From positions 1,178,001-1,242,000 of the forward strand of contig NC_012861.1 in the NCBI RefSeq assembly GCF_000026945.1: a stretch of DNA of 64,000 bases. The letters are read 5' to 3'. This DNA is from Candida dubliniensis CD36 (Eukaryota > Ascomycota > Pichiomycetes > Serinales > Debaryomycetaceae). Each line of letters opens with the position of its first letter. Within the stretch, counting starts at the first letter, position 1. This document shows, one piece after another, positions 20,161 to 30,252 of this stretch. The position numbers and the translations under genes are program-made. The notes below the pieces were generated by a model, which made no database searches, had not been told where the DNA came from, and saw nothing but the letters and a program-made list of their open reading frames with translations.

Positions 20161-21606
20161 ATGTTACATCCTGGAGTTAGACTCACCAAAAGAGTATACA
20201 GACAATCACAGCCATTGCTAAAAAAGAATGAACATGAAATGTTGTTCAATTATTCAAAGAGATTGTTGCAGACTATACGATTTCTTATCAGTTTATCGAG
20301 AAAATCACTTATCAAAATAATCAGAGTGATTTTCTTGCAGAGATCCACTTTGAGTACCTTTGCATTTGCCTATATTTTTGAAGTTCTACCCAAATTATTA
20401 ACAAATACAGTTTATCATTTATTTCAATTACGAATGAAGGGGTTAGGGAATGAAACTTTAAAGATTTTAATTGGTCCATTAGATCCACAAAGATTACCTA
20501 TTTTCATGACAAAACTAGTGGCCACATTAAATGCATTTACCCCGATTTACAGTTCAATCCTACTGCCGCATATGTCAAATAACAAATTGTCCTTTTATAG
20601 TTCATTTTTGGCAGCATTTACCTCGGCATTGTTAAATTTCCCTAGTTTCCAACACCACAAATTGAAACATGATAGATATTACACGTTAGACTGGACTCTA
20701 ATCCTAGTAACTAGAGCATTAGATACATTGATTATATCCAATTTCAAATCCATCTTCCACACAAATCTGAAAACAGCTAAAAGAGTTGGTGCTTATGGAG
20801 ATATAGTTTTATTTGTATGTGCTTGTTTCTTTATTATGGATTCCTGGTTTTTTGAACCAGAAAAATTGACCCCACATTATGCCAAATGGATCTCCAAAGC
20901 ATCACATGTAGATGAAAATGTATTATTAGGGATAAGGTATCTTAGAGATGGGGAATTAGATTATCATCCTGCCAAACCATTACCACATCAAAAACATTTT
21001 GAAGATTTTTGCATTAAATATAATAAAGATCCGAAATTAGGAGATTTGAATCAAATTGATAAAATTCCGTGTGAAATTCTACATCAGTTCACCACCAAAA
21101 GTTGCTGGAAACACGTTTTGTTATTATTTTGGGTTCAATTCAAGTTTGCATTCAAATTGTATGCCACTTTAAATACTTTTTTATTTGTCTTTATTAAAAA
21201 GTTCAGGGGAAGTCCGTTAAAAAATTTATATAAAACAATTCGATCGGCTTCATTTTTAGGTGCATTTACTGGTATACATTGGGCAGCTTTCTGTTTCATT
21301 AGAAATAATCACCCAAATTGGTTCGGACAAAAATTCTGGGACATTTTAGCCCCAAAAGCAGGGTCTGCCTTGTGTGGAACCAGTATTTTATTGGAATACC
21401 CAAGTCGTCGGAATGAATTATCTTTATTTGTTTTGCCTAAGGCATTAGGGACTTTTATCGATCCAACCCCCACTGAAACAAACATAGCAACCGAGGTGAT
21501 AGCTTTTAGTTTAAGTTTTGCAGTGTTGATAGCCTATGCTAGACTGCAACCAAGTAAATTGAGAGGGTTAGTGGGTAAAGGATTGAGTTACATGGTTAAA
21601 CATTAG
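20161..21606 (+). CDS. TMEM135-like membrane protein
   Basis: 481 residues from the ATG at 20161; an upstream in-frame TTG at 20137 is unlikely to be used. There are several hydrophobic segments, among them about 60-80, 165-180, 225-245, 325-350 and 455-470. The C-terminal part has LLEYPSRRNELSLFVLPKALGT, very like the ELALY-CLPRALE region of TMEM135/PMP52 proteins, which are distantly related to the Tim17/Pmp24 family and placed in peroxisomes or mitochondria in other organisms. The role is poorly known; links to lipid handling and mitochondrial dynamics come from animal work. S. cerevisiae has no obvious counterpart. The gene converges on SHQ1 with 45 bases between stops. The family call is moderately sure, the localisation uncertain. 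Confidence 0.65.
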   Translation: MLHPGVRLTKRVYRQSQPLLKKNEHEMLFNYSKRLLQTIRFLISLSRKSLIKIIRVIFLQRSTLSTFAFAYIFEVLPKLLTNTVYHLFQLRMKGLGNETLKILIGPLDPQRLPIFMTKLVATLNAFTPIYSSILLPHMSNNKLSFYSSFLAAFTSALLNFPSFQHHKLKHDRYYTLDWTLILVTRALDTLIISNFKSIFHTNLKTAKRVGAYGDIVLFVCACFFIMDSWFFEPEKLTPHYAKWISKASHVDENVLLGIRYLRDGELDYHPAKPLPHQKHFEDFCIKYNKDPKLGDLNQIDKIPCEILHQFTTKSCWKHVLLLFWVQFKFAFKLYATLNTFLFVFIKKFRGSPLKNLYKTIRSASFLGAFTGIHWAAFCFIRNNHPNWFGQKFWDILAPKAGSALCGTSILLEYPSRRNELSLFVLPKALGTFIDPTPTETNIATEVIAFSLSFAVLIAYARLQPSKLRGLVGKGLSYMVKH

Positions 21607-21651
21607 ATGCACATGCATCTTTTTTTTTTTTTTTATAGTTCCGTGGTTGTA

Positions 21652-23178
21652 TTACTGTTGTGATTGAACATCTTGGAACATTTCCTCAGCCATGATCTCT
21701 ATTTCCGGCAAACTTAATGCAATCAATTCGTTCGCTTCTTCGTTATTATCATTATCATCAACAGTTTCAGTGCTGTCTAAATTAGCTTTTTCAAATGTGA
21801 TATCCACCTTTTTGATCTCTGACATCTCTTTTTGCACATCATGTGCTAGATTCCTAATAGTTGCTTCAGCAACATTATCACTTATCAAATAAGCACATAA
21901 ATCTTCTAACCATATTTTATCATAAACATAGTAAATGTCATGGAAACGAAACAACTCCTTCAAGTCTAATAATGCTTTGAGCACAAGTCGTTTCCCCCCT
22001 CGCAAATTATAATACACATCCTCCCATACTTTAGTAATCAAGTCATAATTTCTGTGGTAGGGATAAGTTAATGCACGTCTTGTGCATGTTATTAGGGCTG
22101 CTCTTAAAACATTATAGTTGTTTTCAACTACAATTTTGGAGTCAAGAAATGAAAATTGAGGAACTATTTTACCAATTGTCCAAGCACTTTCAATATTATG
22201 ATCACCTTCATTTTCCCTTAGATCAAAATGATAAGCAAACAATAAACAAATTATGGTAAGCAAAACCTCTGGCTTATAACTATCATCTATCAAATATGAT
22301 TTCCTTGGTAAATTCATCATTCTCTCTTGCTCTTCTTTTGAAAATTCGACAGGCATAATTGATGCTCTTTCAGCCTCGGGTAATTGTTTATCTGATTTAT
22401 ACCATTTAAGAAATTTGTGAATTAATGGATTTTTCCAATCAATTAATTCCTTAAAATTCTTATTTTCATCATCCTGTTCTGGATGGACTTTCATTATGTA
22501 ATCAGCAGCATACATTTCAGGATCGAATTTTATGTTCTCCTTGATTAACCTTTCAATTATACGTGCACTTTCTGGTGTATTTTCTGGGTCAGCTAATTCG
22601 TTGATATCATTGCCGTTGGCAACTGATACACCAACAATATCGTTATATTGGTTATTAAATCCATACTTTATCGGCTTCAAATTAACATCAGAATCTTCGG
22701 TTGAAAGTGCTAATTCAGGGTTGGTTGGAACATCTTGCTTTACCTCCCAATTAAATTGTTCACCTTCTGCTAAATCCCTTTCTGCTTGGGTGCTTGGGTT
22801 TGTGTTGTCAACATCTAATTCCTCAATCATTGGCTTTGATGAATTAACTTGTCCAATATTACCCACTTTTGACTCATTGGTTCTGGCTAACAATTTTGCT
22901 GTCAAGTCTAGGTCAGGAAAGAATTGCCCTTTAGTTTCCTTTGGAATTTTTATTTTTACACATTCAGTTTTAGAATCATATTCTGCGTGTGATCTATCAT
23001 CTTCAATACAAGGATATGGGAACCTCAAACGTAAATAGTATGGAGGTAAGGAAAATACGAACAATTCATTTTCCACCGTCATTTCAATATTTGGTGCACT
23101 GAACCTAATGTGTGATATTTTCACATCAATATAAATAAATTCATCATCCTGTGATATTGTGAAAAATGGGGTAATCAT
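21652..23178 (-). CDS. SHQ1: Shq1, H/ACA snoRNP assembly chaperone
   Basis: 508 residues. The N-terminal CS (Hsp20-like) domain spans about 1-95, beginning MITPFFTISQDDEFIYIDVK and including YYLRLRFPYP, close to yeast Shq1. An acidic linker follows, then the helical Shq1 domain at about 245-440 (RKSYLIDDSYKPEVLLTIIC, RRALTYPYHRNYDL, DIYYVYDKIWLEDLCAY). Shq1 binds the dyskerin Cbf5 as an RNA mimic before H/ACA RNP assembly, acting in the nucleoplasm and cytoplasm. Length equals that of the yeast protein (507). It is divergent from DPH1, sharing 206 bases of promoter that contain a GCGATGA at 23256-23262, close to the PAC box of ribosome-biogenesis genes. Confidence 0.95.
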   Translation of the reverse strand: MITPFFTISQDDEFIYIDVKISHIRFSAPNIEMTVENELFVFSLPPYYLRLRFPYPCIEDDRSHAEYDSKTECVKIKIPKETKGQFFPDLDLTAKLLARTNESKVGNIGQVNSSKPMIEELDVDNTNPSTQAERDLAEGEQFNWEVKQDVPTNPELALSTEDSDVNLKPIKYGFNNQYNDIVGVSVANGNDINELADPENTPESARIIERLIKENIKFDPEMYAADYIMKVHPEQDDENKNFKELIDWKNPLIHKFLKWYKSDKQLPEAERASIMPVEFSKEEQERMMNLPRKSYLIDDSYKPEVLLTIICLLFAYHFDLRENEGDHNIESAWTIGKIVPQFSFLDSKIVVENNYNVLRAALITCTRRALTYPYHRNYDLITKVWEDVYYNLRGGKRLVLKALLDLKELFRFHDIYYVYDKIWLEDLCAYLISDNVAEATIRNLAHDVQKEMSEIKKVDITFEKANLDSTETVDDNDNNEEANELIALSLPEIEIMAEEMFQDVQSQQ

Positions 23179-23255
23179 TATAGTTGAATGAATAACGGGT
23201 CAATAGTAGTCGGATATGAATGTTATTAACTAGAATTCAATGAATCACAAATTAT

Positions 23256-23262
23256 GCGATGA
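23256..23262. promoter_or_regulatory. PAC-like GCGATGA between SHQ1 and DPH1
   Basis: GCGATGA matches seven bases of the PAC element (GCGATGAG) found upstream of yeast rRNA-processing genes, 78 bases upstream of the SHQ1 ATG. Function is inferred. Confidence 0.3.
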
Positions 23263-23384
23263 CATTCTAGAAAAAAAAAAAATAAGAATGAAATCCACAC
23301 ATACGTGAAAAAAAAAAAAAAAAAAAAAAACTGAAGTCATTACCTGAAGTTGTACTACAATAGGAGACAATATTAATATAAATC

Positions 23385-24665
23385 ATGAGTCCAGTAGAGA
23401 AACCTGTGGAGGTCGAAAAGCCAAAAATGCCTAAAAGAAGGTTTGTTGGAAAGAAACCTCAAAACGTTACTATAAAAGAGGGCGAACAACCATTAGCTAA
23501 AATTGTCAATCCAACAAGACATATCGGTAGAGTAATGAATCAAATCCCAGAAGATATTTTGAATGATAAGGAATTAAATGAAGCCATCAAACTATTACCG
23601 TCAAACTATAATTTTGAAATTCATAAAACAATTTGGAATGTCAGAAAAAGGAATTGTAAAAGAGTAGCATTACAAATGCCTGAAGGGTTATTGATTTATT
23701 CTTTGATTATTTCTGATATATTGGAACAATTTTGTCAAGTTGAAACAATAGTCATGGGTGATGTGTCATATGGAGCCTGTTGTATAGATGATTATACTGC
23801 TAGATCTTTGGATTGTGATTTCATCGTACATTATGCCCATTCCTGTTTAGTCCCCATTGATATCATGTCCATTAAAGTATTGTATGTATTTGTCACTATT
23901 AATATTGATGAGACTCATTTGATAAACACTATTAAATTGAATTTTGAAAGAGGGTCACAAATAGCTATATTTGGAACTATTCAATTCAACCCTACCATTC
24001 ACAGTGTTAAGGCAAAATTGGAGAATGATGCTGATAAACCAATGTACTTAATTCCGCCACAAACAAGACCGTTATCTAAAGGAGAAGTCTTGGGTTGTAC
24101 ATCAGCCAGGCTAGACAAAGAGCATATCAAAGCAATGATTTATATAGGCGATGGGAGATTTCATTTAGAAAGTTCTATGATTCATAATCCGGAGATACCA
24201 GCATATCGATATGATCCTTATTCAAGAAAGTTTACTCAAGAATACTATGATCATAAACAAATGATAGATGTTAGAAAAGATGCTATTTCCACAACAAAAT
24301 ATGCCAAGAAAGTAGGGCTAATACTAGGTGCTTTGGGAAGACAAGGAAACCCTATAACATTAGACAAATTGGAAAAGGCATTATCTGAAAAGGGCATACA
24401 AGTGGTGAAAATCATTTTAAGTGAAATATTGCCTCAGAAGTTGGCTATGTTTGATGATGTGGACGCCTTTGTTCAAGTTGCTTGTCCCAGGTTATCGATC
24501 GATTGGGGCTATGCCTTTAACAAACCTTTATTGACTCCTTATGAAGCAATGGTAATGTTAGAGAAAGATACAATGGGTGATGAGAAAGTTTATCCTATGG
24601 ATTATTATTCTAAAGATGGGTATGGAAGAGGTTCAATACCTGATCACTCCCATTTGACTACATAA
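23385..24665 (+). CDS. DPH1: Diphthamide synthesis protein Dph1
   Basis: 426 residues. With Dph2, Dph1 forms the radical-SAM-like Fe-S enzyme that transfers the 3-amino-3-carboxypropyl group of S-adenosylmethionine to a histidine of eEF2, the first step of diphthamide synthesis in the cytosol. The three cluster Cys motifs are visible: GDVSYGACCIDD (about 132-133), LGCTSARLDK (238) and ACPRLSIDW (367). The core from about 80 on matches the family (RVALQMPEGLL, YAHSCLVPID). The basic N-terminal 60 residues, with KPKMPKRRFVG, are normal for Dph1. The ATG used gives the usual length (yeast 425). The last eight bases overlap the end of COG6 on the other strand. Confidence 0.95.
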   Translation: MSPVEKPVEVEKPKMPKRRFVGKKPQNVTIKEGEQPLAKIVNPTRHIGRVMNQIPEDILNDKELNEAIKLLPSNYNFEIHKTIWNVRKRNCKRVALQMPEGLLIYSLIISDILEQFCQVETIVMGDVSYGACCIDDYTARSLDCDFIVHYAHSCLVPIDIMSIKVLYVFVTINIDETHLINTIKLNFERGSQIAIFGTIQFNPTIHSVKAKLENDADKPMYLIPPQTRPLSKGEVLGCTSARLDKEHIKAMIYIGDGRFHLESSMIHNPEIPAYRYDPYSRKFTQEYYDHKQMIDVRKDAISTTKYAKKVGLILGALGRQGNPITLDKLEKALSEKGIQVVKIILSEILPQKLAMFDDVDAFVQVACPRLSIDWGYAFNKPLLTPYEAMVMLEKDTMGDEKVYPMDYYSKDGYGRGSIPDHSHLTT

Positions 24666-26973
24666 TTGATATTTCTTTCGAATATACATCTTCAATACCA
24701 ACTAAAGTTGCAATCTCCATGTCAGACCATGTAAAGGAAAAATCCAAATATTCTTTGTTGATCAAATTCAATTTGTGGTAGAACTTAACAAATTGCATAA
24801 ACGAATTATCTATAATTTGATTAACGATAATTGGTGAATTTAATTTTAAAAGAGATTGTTGCATTTCAATCATAGCACTAGGGAAAAATTCTTGCACTTT
24901 TTCATCAACTTCGACAAAATTATCTCTCACGTACAACTTGTTTTCTTTAATCGGTTCATAAATAGACACTTCAAAAAAATCATCAGAAAATGGGCATATC
25001 ATGTTAATAATGTTAAAGTAATCATAAAGACCACACTGGACCAACATATTATTGAGTTCTAACTGGGTGATTTCTTCCGTCAACTTGTCTATCATCTCAT
25101 TTATCTCTAATACTTTTTCTGAGAGTAGTGAAACTGGTATAGTTTTTGACAATATCAAATCAAGGAAATTTGATTTAATAATCAAAACATCTTTCTTTTC
25201 AGAAAATACTTTGTTATGATCAACATGTTCGTTAAATACTTGAATTGGTTCATTGATAATCAACTTCAAAAAGTTTCCGTTTTCTTCAGGGGACAAGTTT
25301 AGTATTGTTTCGGTTGTTATCTGATCAACAATAGGTAATATGTCAGAATAAAACTCAATAATCCATTCTGGTGGTTGTAAATCTAAATTCAAATCCAATT
25401 TGGTCAGATTCTTGTTTTTGATAGTTGCCAATCTATTTGATATAATCATAAATATACGATCTTGACACACTTTTACCAATTGTTTGACAGTTTCAACAAT
25501 GTTACCTGCTTTTCCCAATTGCTTGGTAAACATGATATTATATAATTCAACAAGATTAAATATTTGTACAAGTGTAGATAATTTGGTCTCGGTGGAAATG
25601 ATCTGTTCCACACGGGCTTTTATTGGACGAGATAATGACAGTAATATTTTGTCAATTACATCATGTATAATATTCTCAAACTCTTTATCGTTATCGTCAC
25701 CCATAGTAAATATACTTGTTATTGTTTCAGATTCATTCACAGATACTGAATGAACATAAGCCAATAAATCTCCAACAAATCGCACTGGATCATGTGCTGT
25801 CATATAAATTGGTCTTGAATCGCTAGATATTGAACCTGGTCGGCCTTGTCCATTAACGTCAAAATCACCTTGTACTTGTCTGTTGAATTCATCTACCAAG
25901 ACTTTTGATCTTGATTCACTGAATGTATTCACAATAGAATTGAAATAATTCAATTTGTTCTGTAAATACTTGAAGCATTGGTGTAAAGTTGCCAATCTAG
26001 ACTTTGAACTCAATGAATACACATTTCCCAAAGTTTTATTAGTATAACTCACGATTCTGTCAATAGATCTTTTGATTATGTGATTACTTTTGGCAATTAT
26101 TTTCAACCCTAATTGGGGATTATCTAAAGACAACAATATAGAGCAATTTTCATTTATACGTTCAGCACGAGCCAAAATAGTGAAAAACTCGTCATTCAAG
26201 TCACCCGAATTCAACACAAATTCTTCATATTCATTCAATGTAAATTTTTCTTTGAAACTTATTAATAAATTTTTTTTTAATCCAATCAATTTCTTATTAT
26301 CATTCAACTCTTTAATTTCCAGGTTCAATTTATTGGAAAAATCAAAATTTCTATGGATTTTATCATTTGTTTTTACACTAAGTTCATTTAATTTGTTAAG
26401 CTTGGTTTCAATTTGTTTCAACTGTTTAATGATAGGTTGATATTGTTTAACTATATTCAGTTGATTTCGAATGATTTCACTCTCAATTCTGCCTTTAAAT
26501 CTTTTTCTTGACATCGATCCAACAATTCCCAGTTCTATCAAATCAACAACATAACCATCTGACTCTTTATCAAATCTATCTTGCAAATTGCTAAAAATCT
26601 CACGAGTTTTGGCATCACCTAATGAATCATTAAGCACTCGAGACAATCTCGTTGACAATGAAGTACGAGCAGCAGACTCGTTAGAATCCTCCTCATCCTC
26701 AACTTGAACATCCCCAGTTTCTCGTTTAATCAAATCGATTGACATTTTAGCATATTTCTCCATAACATGATCAACCTCAGATATCTCATTTGGCAGTTTA
26801 GTGTTGTCCTCATTTAATATATTACTAGGTAGTACAAGATTTGATAATTTCTTGCTAAATTGGTCTAAATTCGAAGTTATGGGTAATGGCAACGGAGGTT
26901 GAGGTTGTGGGAAAACACTGTTATCGCCACCAGATACATCCTTACTAAATGTATCAAAGTCTATGAAATCCAT
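24658..26973 (-). CDS. COG6: COG complex subunit 6
   Basis: 771 residues from the ATG at 26973. An upstream in-frame TTG at 27057 would add a 28-residue hydrophobic stretch and is unlikely to be used. Cog6 belongs to lobe B of the conserved oligomeric Golgi tether, needed for retrograde vesicle capture. The N-terminus is acidic and disordered. From about 105 on come helices with the family pattern SLSTRLSRVLNDSLGD and coiled-coil segments at about 165-250, followed by the helical-bundle C-terminal half (AHDPVRFVGDLLAYVHS, characteristic of Cog6). Length fits yeast Cog6 (839). The stop codon falls within the DPH1 3' end, so the two mRNAs must overlap. Confidence 0.88.
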   Translation of the reverse strand: MDFIDFDTFSKDVSGGDNSVFPQPQPPLPLPITSNLDQFSKKLSNLVLPSNILNEDNTKLPNEISEVDHVMEKYAKMSIDLIKRETGDVQVEDEEDSNESAARTSLSTRLSRVLNDSLGDAKTREIFSNLQDRFDKESDGYVVDLIELGIVGSMSRKRFKGRIESEIIRNQLNIVKQYQPIIKQLKQIETKLNKLNELSVKTNDKIHRNFDFSNKLNLEIKELNDNKKLIGLKKNLLISFKEKFTLNEYEEFVLNSGDLNDEFFTILARAERINENCSILLSLDNPQLGLKIIAKSNHIIKRSIDRIVSYTNKTLGNVYSLSSKSRLATLHQCFKYLQNKLNYFNSIVNTFSESRSKVLVDEFNRQVQGDFDVNGQGRPGSISSDSRPIYMTAHDPVRFVGDLLAYVHSVSVNESETITSIFTMGDDNDKEFENIIHDVIDKILLSLSRPIKARVEQIISTETKLSTLVQIFNLVELYNIMFTKQLGKAGNIVETVKQLVKVCQDRIFMIISNRLATIKNKNLTKLDLNLDLQPPEWIIEFYSDILPIVDQITTETILNLSPEENGNFLKLIINEPIQVFNEHVDHNKVFSEKKDVLIIKSNFLDLILSKTIPVSLLSEKVLEINEMIDKLTEEITQLELNNMLVQCGLYDYFNIINMICPFSDDFFEVSIYEPIKENKLYVRDNFVEVDEKVQEFFPSAMIEMQQSLLKLNSPIIVNQIIDNSFMQFVKFYHKLNLINKEYLDFSFTWSDMEIATLVGIEDVYSKEISIM

Positions 26974-27350
26974 TCTTGATGTTGTTATTGTCGTTGGGAT
27001 GAATATGAAAGAAATGTATATATATGAACACAACAACAACAAACAAATCCGCACCAAAGTTCACTTTTTCAATGTTAATTTTGTTGTTATTTTTTTTCTT
27101 TCCGTTGGCTTTCTTGCAAATTTTTATTTTTGCGACTTGTTTAACTACGAATAAATTTGAATCTACTAACTGTTGGTTGGTTCTGACACTATAATATCTA
27201 TTAAACCCAATCTACTTAACCTATAATATTGAATGTGAAATAACAAAGACTAGAAAAAAAAAACCCCAAGAAGAAATGAAATAAGAATGAAACTAGGAAT
27301 AAAATTTGAAAATTAAAGAATAGGAAGAACCTTTTACTGAAAAGTATGAT
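26974..27350. other. Intergenic, COG6 promoter and XBP1 3' region
   Basis: 377 bases with A/T runs (27258-27266) and GT/AAC-rich stretches. No further gene was seen. Confidence 0.5.
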
Positions 27351-29090
27351 TTATGTTAACATATCACTAATTGCCATAGATCCTTTATTGAAGGATTGAG
27401 GTGACTCAGAAACATTGCCAGCTTGATTCTGAGTAGAGTTTATTCCAGCTGCCACTAGGATTGCCGATATTCCCCTGTCTTGATCTTTCGATATTTGTTG
27501 ACCACCATTCTGTTCATCCATGTGTATACTACGAGGACTCTGGACTTTTTGACTCAACGTCTGCAAACATTTTGAAGCATTTACAATATCGATCATTTCA
27601 TTGAATGACGGGATTTCTAATGATTCCCTTTCAGGTGCACTAGAAGCTGTTCTTGCTACAGATAACATCGATGATGATGATGATGAGGACGATAATGATA
27701 ATGACGATCCGCTTCTAGTACTGGTGGTGTCAGGAAAGTGGTGTAAAATTGGTGTTTCTGGAGTATTATTTAATGTAAGACAGTTTCCTGAGTTCTTAGC
27801 TGTAGCTGAAATTTCATAATTCTGTGGCAAAGGTAATAAAGAGCCCGTTTGTTGAAATGAAGAAACAGTGGTTGCTACATCATCTTTTTTGTATCCATGT
27901 GGTTGTTGTTGTTGTACCACTTGTTCTATTGGAGGTGATACTGGTAACATTGGAGCAGGCAAGTCTCTCTTTTCAAAAATATGTAAATCGTCCAATTTCA
28001 ATTCACCATACCCTTTTTCGTTTGGTTTCAAGCAAGAATCAGGAAAATCGGTTCCAAATATAGGAACTAAGCTATACCTCAAATAATAACAAAACCTTCT
28101 AGCAAGAATCTTACACAACTTGAATGGTAACCATGTTCCTTGGATTTTCAAGAATCCACCTCTTATCCGCTTAATGTATTGCTGGTATTCTTTTGGTGTT
28201 GATTCCAATAATTTGACAATATCTGCTTTCAAGTGAGATGGACTAACATTTGATTCATCTGTGCTTAATGATGCTTTCCAAATACCGGTTAAATGCACCC
28301 ATCCTGTTTCGTAATCCCAAATCACCCAATGATTATTTAAAGGATATTCATATGCGGTCAAGTAATTTCTCTGAGGATCAATGGCAGATGTTGAATACTT
28401 TTTGATTTCAATATTTGGATATACCACTGTGTTGAGAAAATTATTGTTTTCAATGGACAAAGTATCATTAGACAGTACCATGCGAATAGGAAAGTTTATT
28501 GTATTATTTGGTATCAAAGAATGGTTGCGTTTTGGCTTCTTTGTCTTTGGTTTCGTAGTAAATTTGGGCAGTTTCCTGTCATTCTTTTTTCCTTTAAAGC
28601 TTTGTTTCTTGTCATTTAGTTTACCTGGTCCATTTTTCATAATCCTCTTATCCATCGTTGGTGAATGGAAATTGCCCACTTTGTCAATTTTAGAAATTCC
28701 AGAATTCGTAGTAGGAAATGAAAAACTGGGTATGTTTCTGACAGGTTCTGTTAAAAGACGTGAAGAATTTGTAAACTGCTGGTTCAATTGCAATTGACTC
28801 GTATTATATGGTAAGTTTTCCGGTGAAACTGAAGAGTATATTGTGTACACCCTTGCTGAATCTGCCCCGTATGGATTGAAATTTGCAGCAGGAGAGTCGC
28901 GTACAGCTTGAGGAAATAAGGATTGCGATTTAGTAAAGGAATGAATAGGAGGTAACTGAATGGATTGTGGGACTCTTGGTGATGTATACAGTGTACCTGG
29001 TGTAGGTAAATATTGTTGCTGTTGTTGTGGAGGTTGGTGTGTGTTGATGTTATAAGTCTGGTGATGGGTAGGAATCATCATAATTTTCAT
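27351..29090 (-). CDS. XBP1: Xbp1-like transcriptional repressor with KilA-N/APSES domain
   Basis: 579 residues. The Gln/Pro-rich N-terminus (QPPQQQQQ) and a basic stretch at about 160-195 precede a KilA-N/APSES-type DNA-binding domain at about 245-350, with VIWDYETGWVHLTGIWKAS, IKRIRGGFLKIQGTWLP and KLCKILARRFCYYLR. In yeast, Xbp1 is a stress- and quiescence-induced repressor of cyclin and other genes. The WDYETG-VHLTGIWKA sequence is that of the Xbp1 branch rather than Swi4/Mbp1 or Efg1. The C-terminal half is Ser-rich, with a poly-Ser run near 470. The start is the ATG at 29090. The 3.5 kb of gene-free DNA upstream suggests complex control. Confidence 0.82.
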   Translation of the reverse strand: MKIMMIPTHHQTYNINTHQPPQQQQQYLPTPGTLYTSPRVPQSIQLPPIHSFTKSQSLFPQAVRDSPAANFNPYGADSARVYTIYSSVSPENLPYNTSQLQLNQQFTNSSRLLTEPVRNIPSFSFPTTNSGISKIDKVGNFHSPTMDKRIMKNGPGKLNDKKQSFKGKKNDRKLPKFTTKPKTKKPKRNHSLIPNNTINFPIRMVLSNDTLSIENNNFLNTVVYPNIEIKKYSTSAIDPQRNYLTAYEYPLNNHWVIWDYETGWVHLTGIWKASLSTDESNVSPSHLKADIVKLLESTPKEYQQYIKRIRGGFLKIQGTWLPFKLCKILARRFCYYLRYSLVPIFGTDFPDSCLKPNEKGYGELKLDDLHIFEKRDLPAPMLPVSPPIEQVVQQQQPHGYKKDDVATTVSSFQQTGSLLPLPQNYEISATAKNSGNCLTLNNTPETPILHHFPDTTSTRSGSSLSLSSSSSSSSMLSVARTASSAPERESLEIPSFNEMIDIVNASKCLQTLSQKVQSPRSIHMDEQNGGQQISKDQDRGISAILVAAGINSTQNQAGNVSESPQSFNKGSMAISDMLT

Positions 29091-29468
29091 GTGGTAAATC
29101 TAACTTTATAATTCTCTCGTATAACGTTGTAGTAGTTAGTAGACAAAAAAAAAAAATAAATAACAGTCGAGACAAAAAATAAAATAACTGCGACTTTGGA
29201 ACAATCGGAAATTGTAACTAAAAGTTGAAACACAAAAATAAAGACTGTACGTTCCAATTATTGTTGACGTCTCGTGGCACCAATAGAATCCTACAGGAAC
29301 GACAAAACCAGGGTATTGTGACCAAAGGAAAGTAATTTGTGCAGCAAGTGATGTTGGGAAAGACTAGTAGTAGTAGCAATACCAGCAAGTGAGCAGGAAT
29401 TAGCAACAACAGCAACAGCAACAGCAATAACGGAAATTCACAAGGGGTGCAAAAATATTTTTTCTTTT

Positions 29469-29495
29469 GCACTATTTGCACTATTTGCACTATTT
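29469..29495. repeat. Triple 9-base tandem repeat GCACTATTT
   Basis: Three exact copies in a row, about 380 bases upstream of the XBP1 ATG. It may be a cluster of sites or simple slippage. Confidence 0.9.
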
Positions 29496-30211
29496 CTTGT
29501 TGAGTGCAAATGAGAAAACTAAAATCAATTGAAAAATTAAAAGCTTTCTTCGGTTTGCTCTTATTAAGCCGTCAAGGAAATAAAGTTGAAAAATAAAAAA
29601 AAAAAAACGGAATATGGAATTGCCGATCGAAAGTGCAATCAACTGAAATGGCTTTCTGTTCTGATTATCAGTGTGTTTGACAGTTTCCCATTCACCAAAA
29701 GACGGATACAATTACTAAAAACAACTCTAGAGCAAGTGTTGTTATCTGGTCCCCTGTGGTACTTCTTTGCAATATTTCTAGCTATGGAAACAATAATTCA
29801 CAACTTGTAATAGCAAACAAAAAAAAAATGGCTTATTAATTATGTTTCTCCAGAAGAACCAATCTAAAAATTTTCAAATCTGGAGGGTTCTTCGACTATT
29901 CTTTTATATACCAACTCGGTGGGCTCCGTTGTAGATCCTGTAAATATTTGAGTGCCGGACTTGTGAACAATAGTTAAAGCAGCAAGATTTCAGCGAGTTC
30001 AAAAAATGATAGTTGCTCTGAGTGTCGTTTCTTTTTTAGTAGTGCCAGTATAAAAAATTGTTAGTATGTCCACTAAAACTTGATTTGAATTGGAACCAGA
30101 GTTGCTTTGCTGATGGAATAAATATCTAGCAGAAGAGCAAATAAAATAAAATAATAGACATCTCTAGATTCTCAAATATATTTGAAGTTATTTATATTTG
30201 ACACTAAATCC

Positions 30212-30252
30212 TGGTGGCTCCTAAAAGGAATAGACCAAAATAAAAGCCACCA
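30212..30252. repeat. Inverted repeat TGGTGGCT / AGCCACCA
   Basis: Exact 8-base arms at 30212-30219 and 30245-30252 with a 25-base spacer, in the XBP1 upstream region. A similar structure, GAAGAACC / GGTTCTTC, lies at 29853-29860 and 29886-29893. Confidence 0.6.

Noticed and set aside
26974..27057. N-terminal extension of COG6 with a signal-like hydrophobic stretch
   Set aside because: It would start at TTG; the ATG at 26973 gives the normal cytosolic Cog6 N-terminus.
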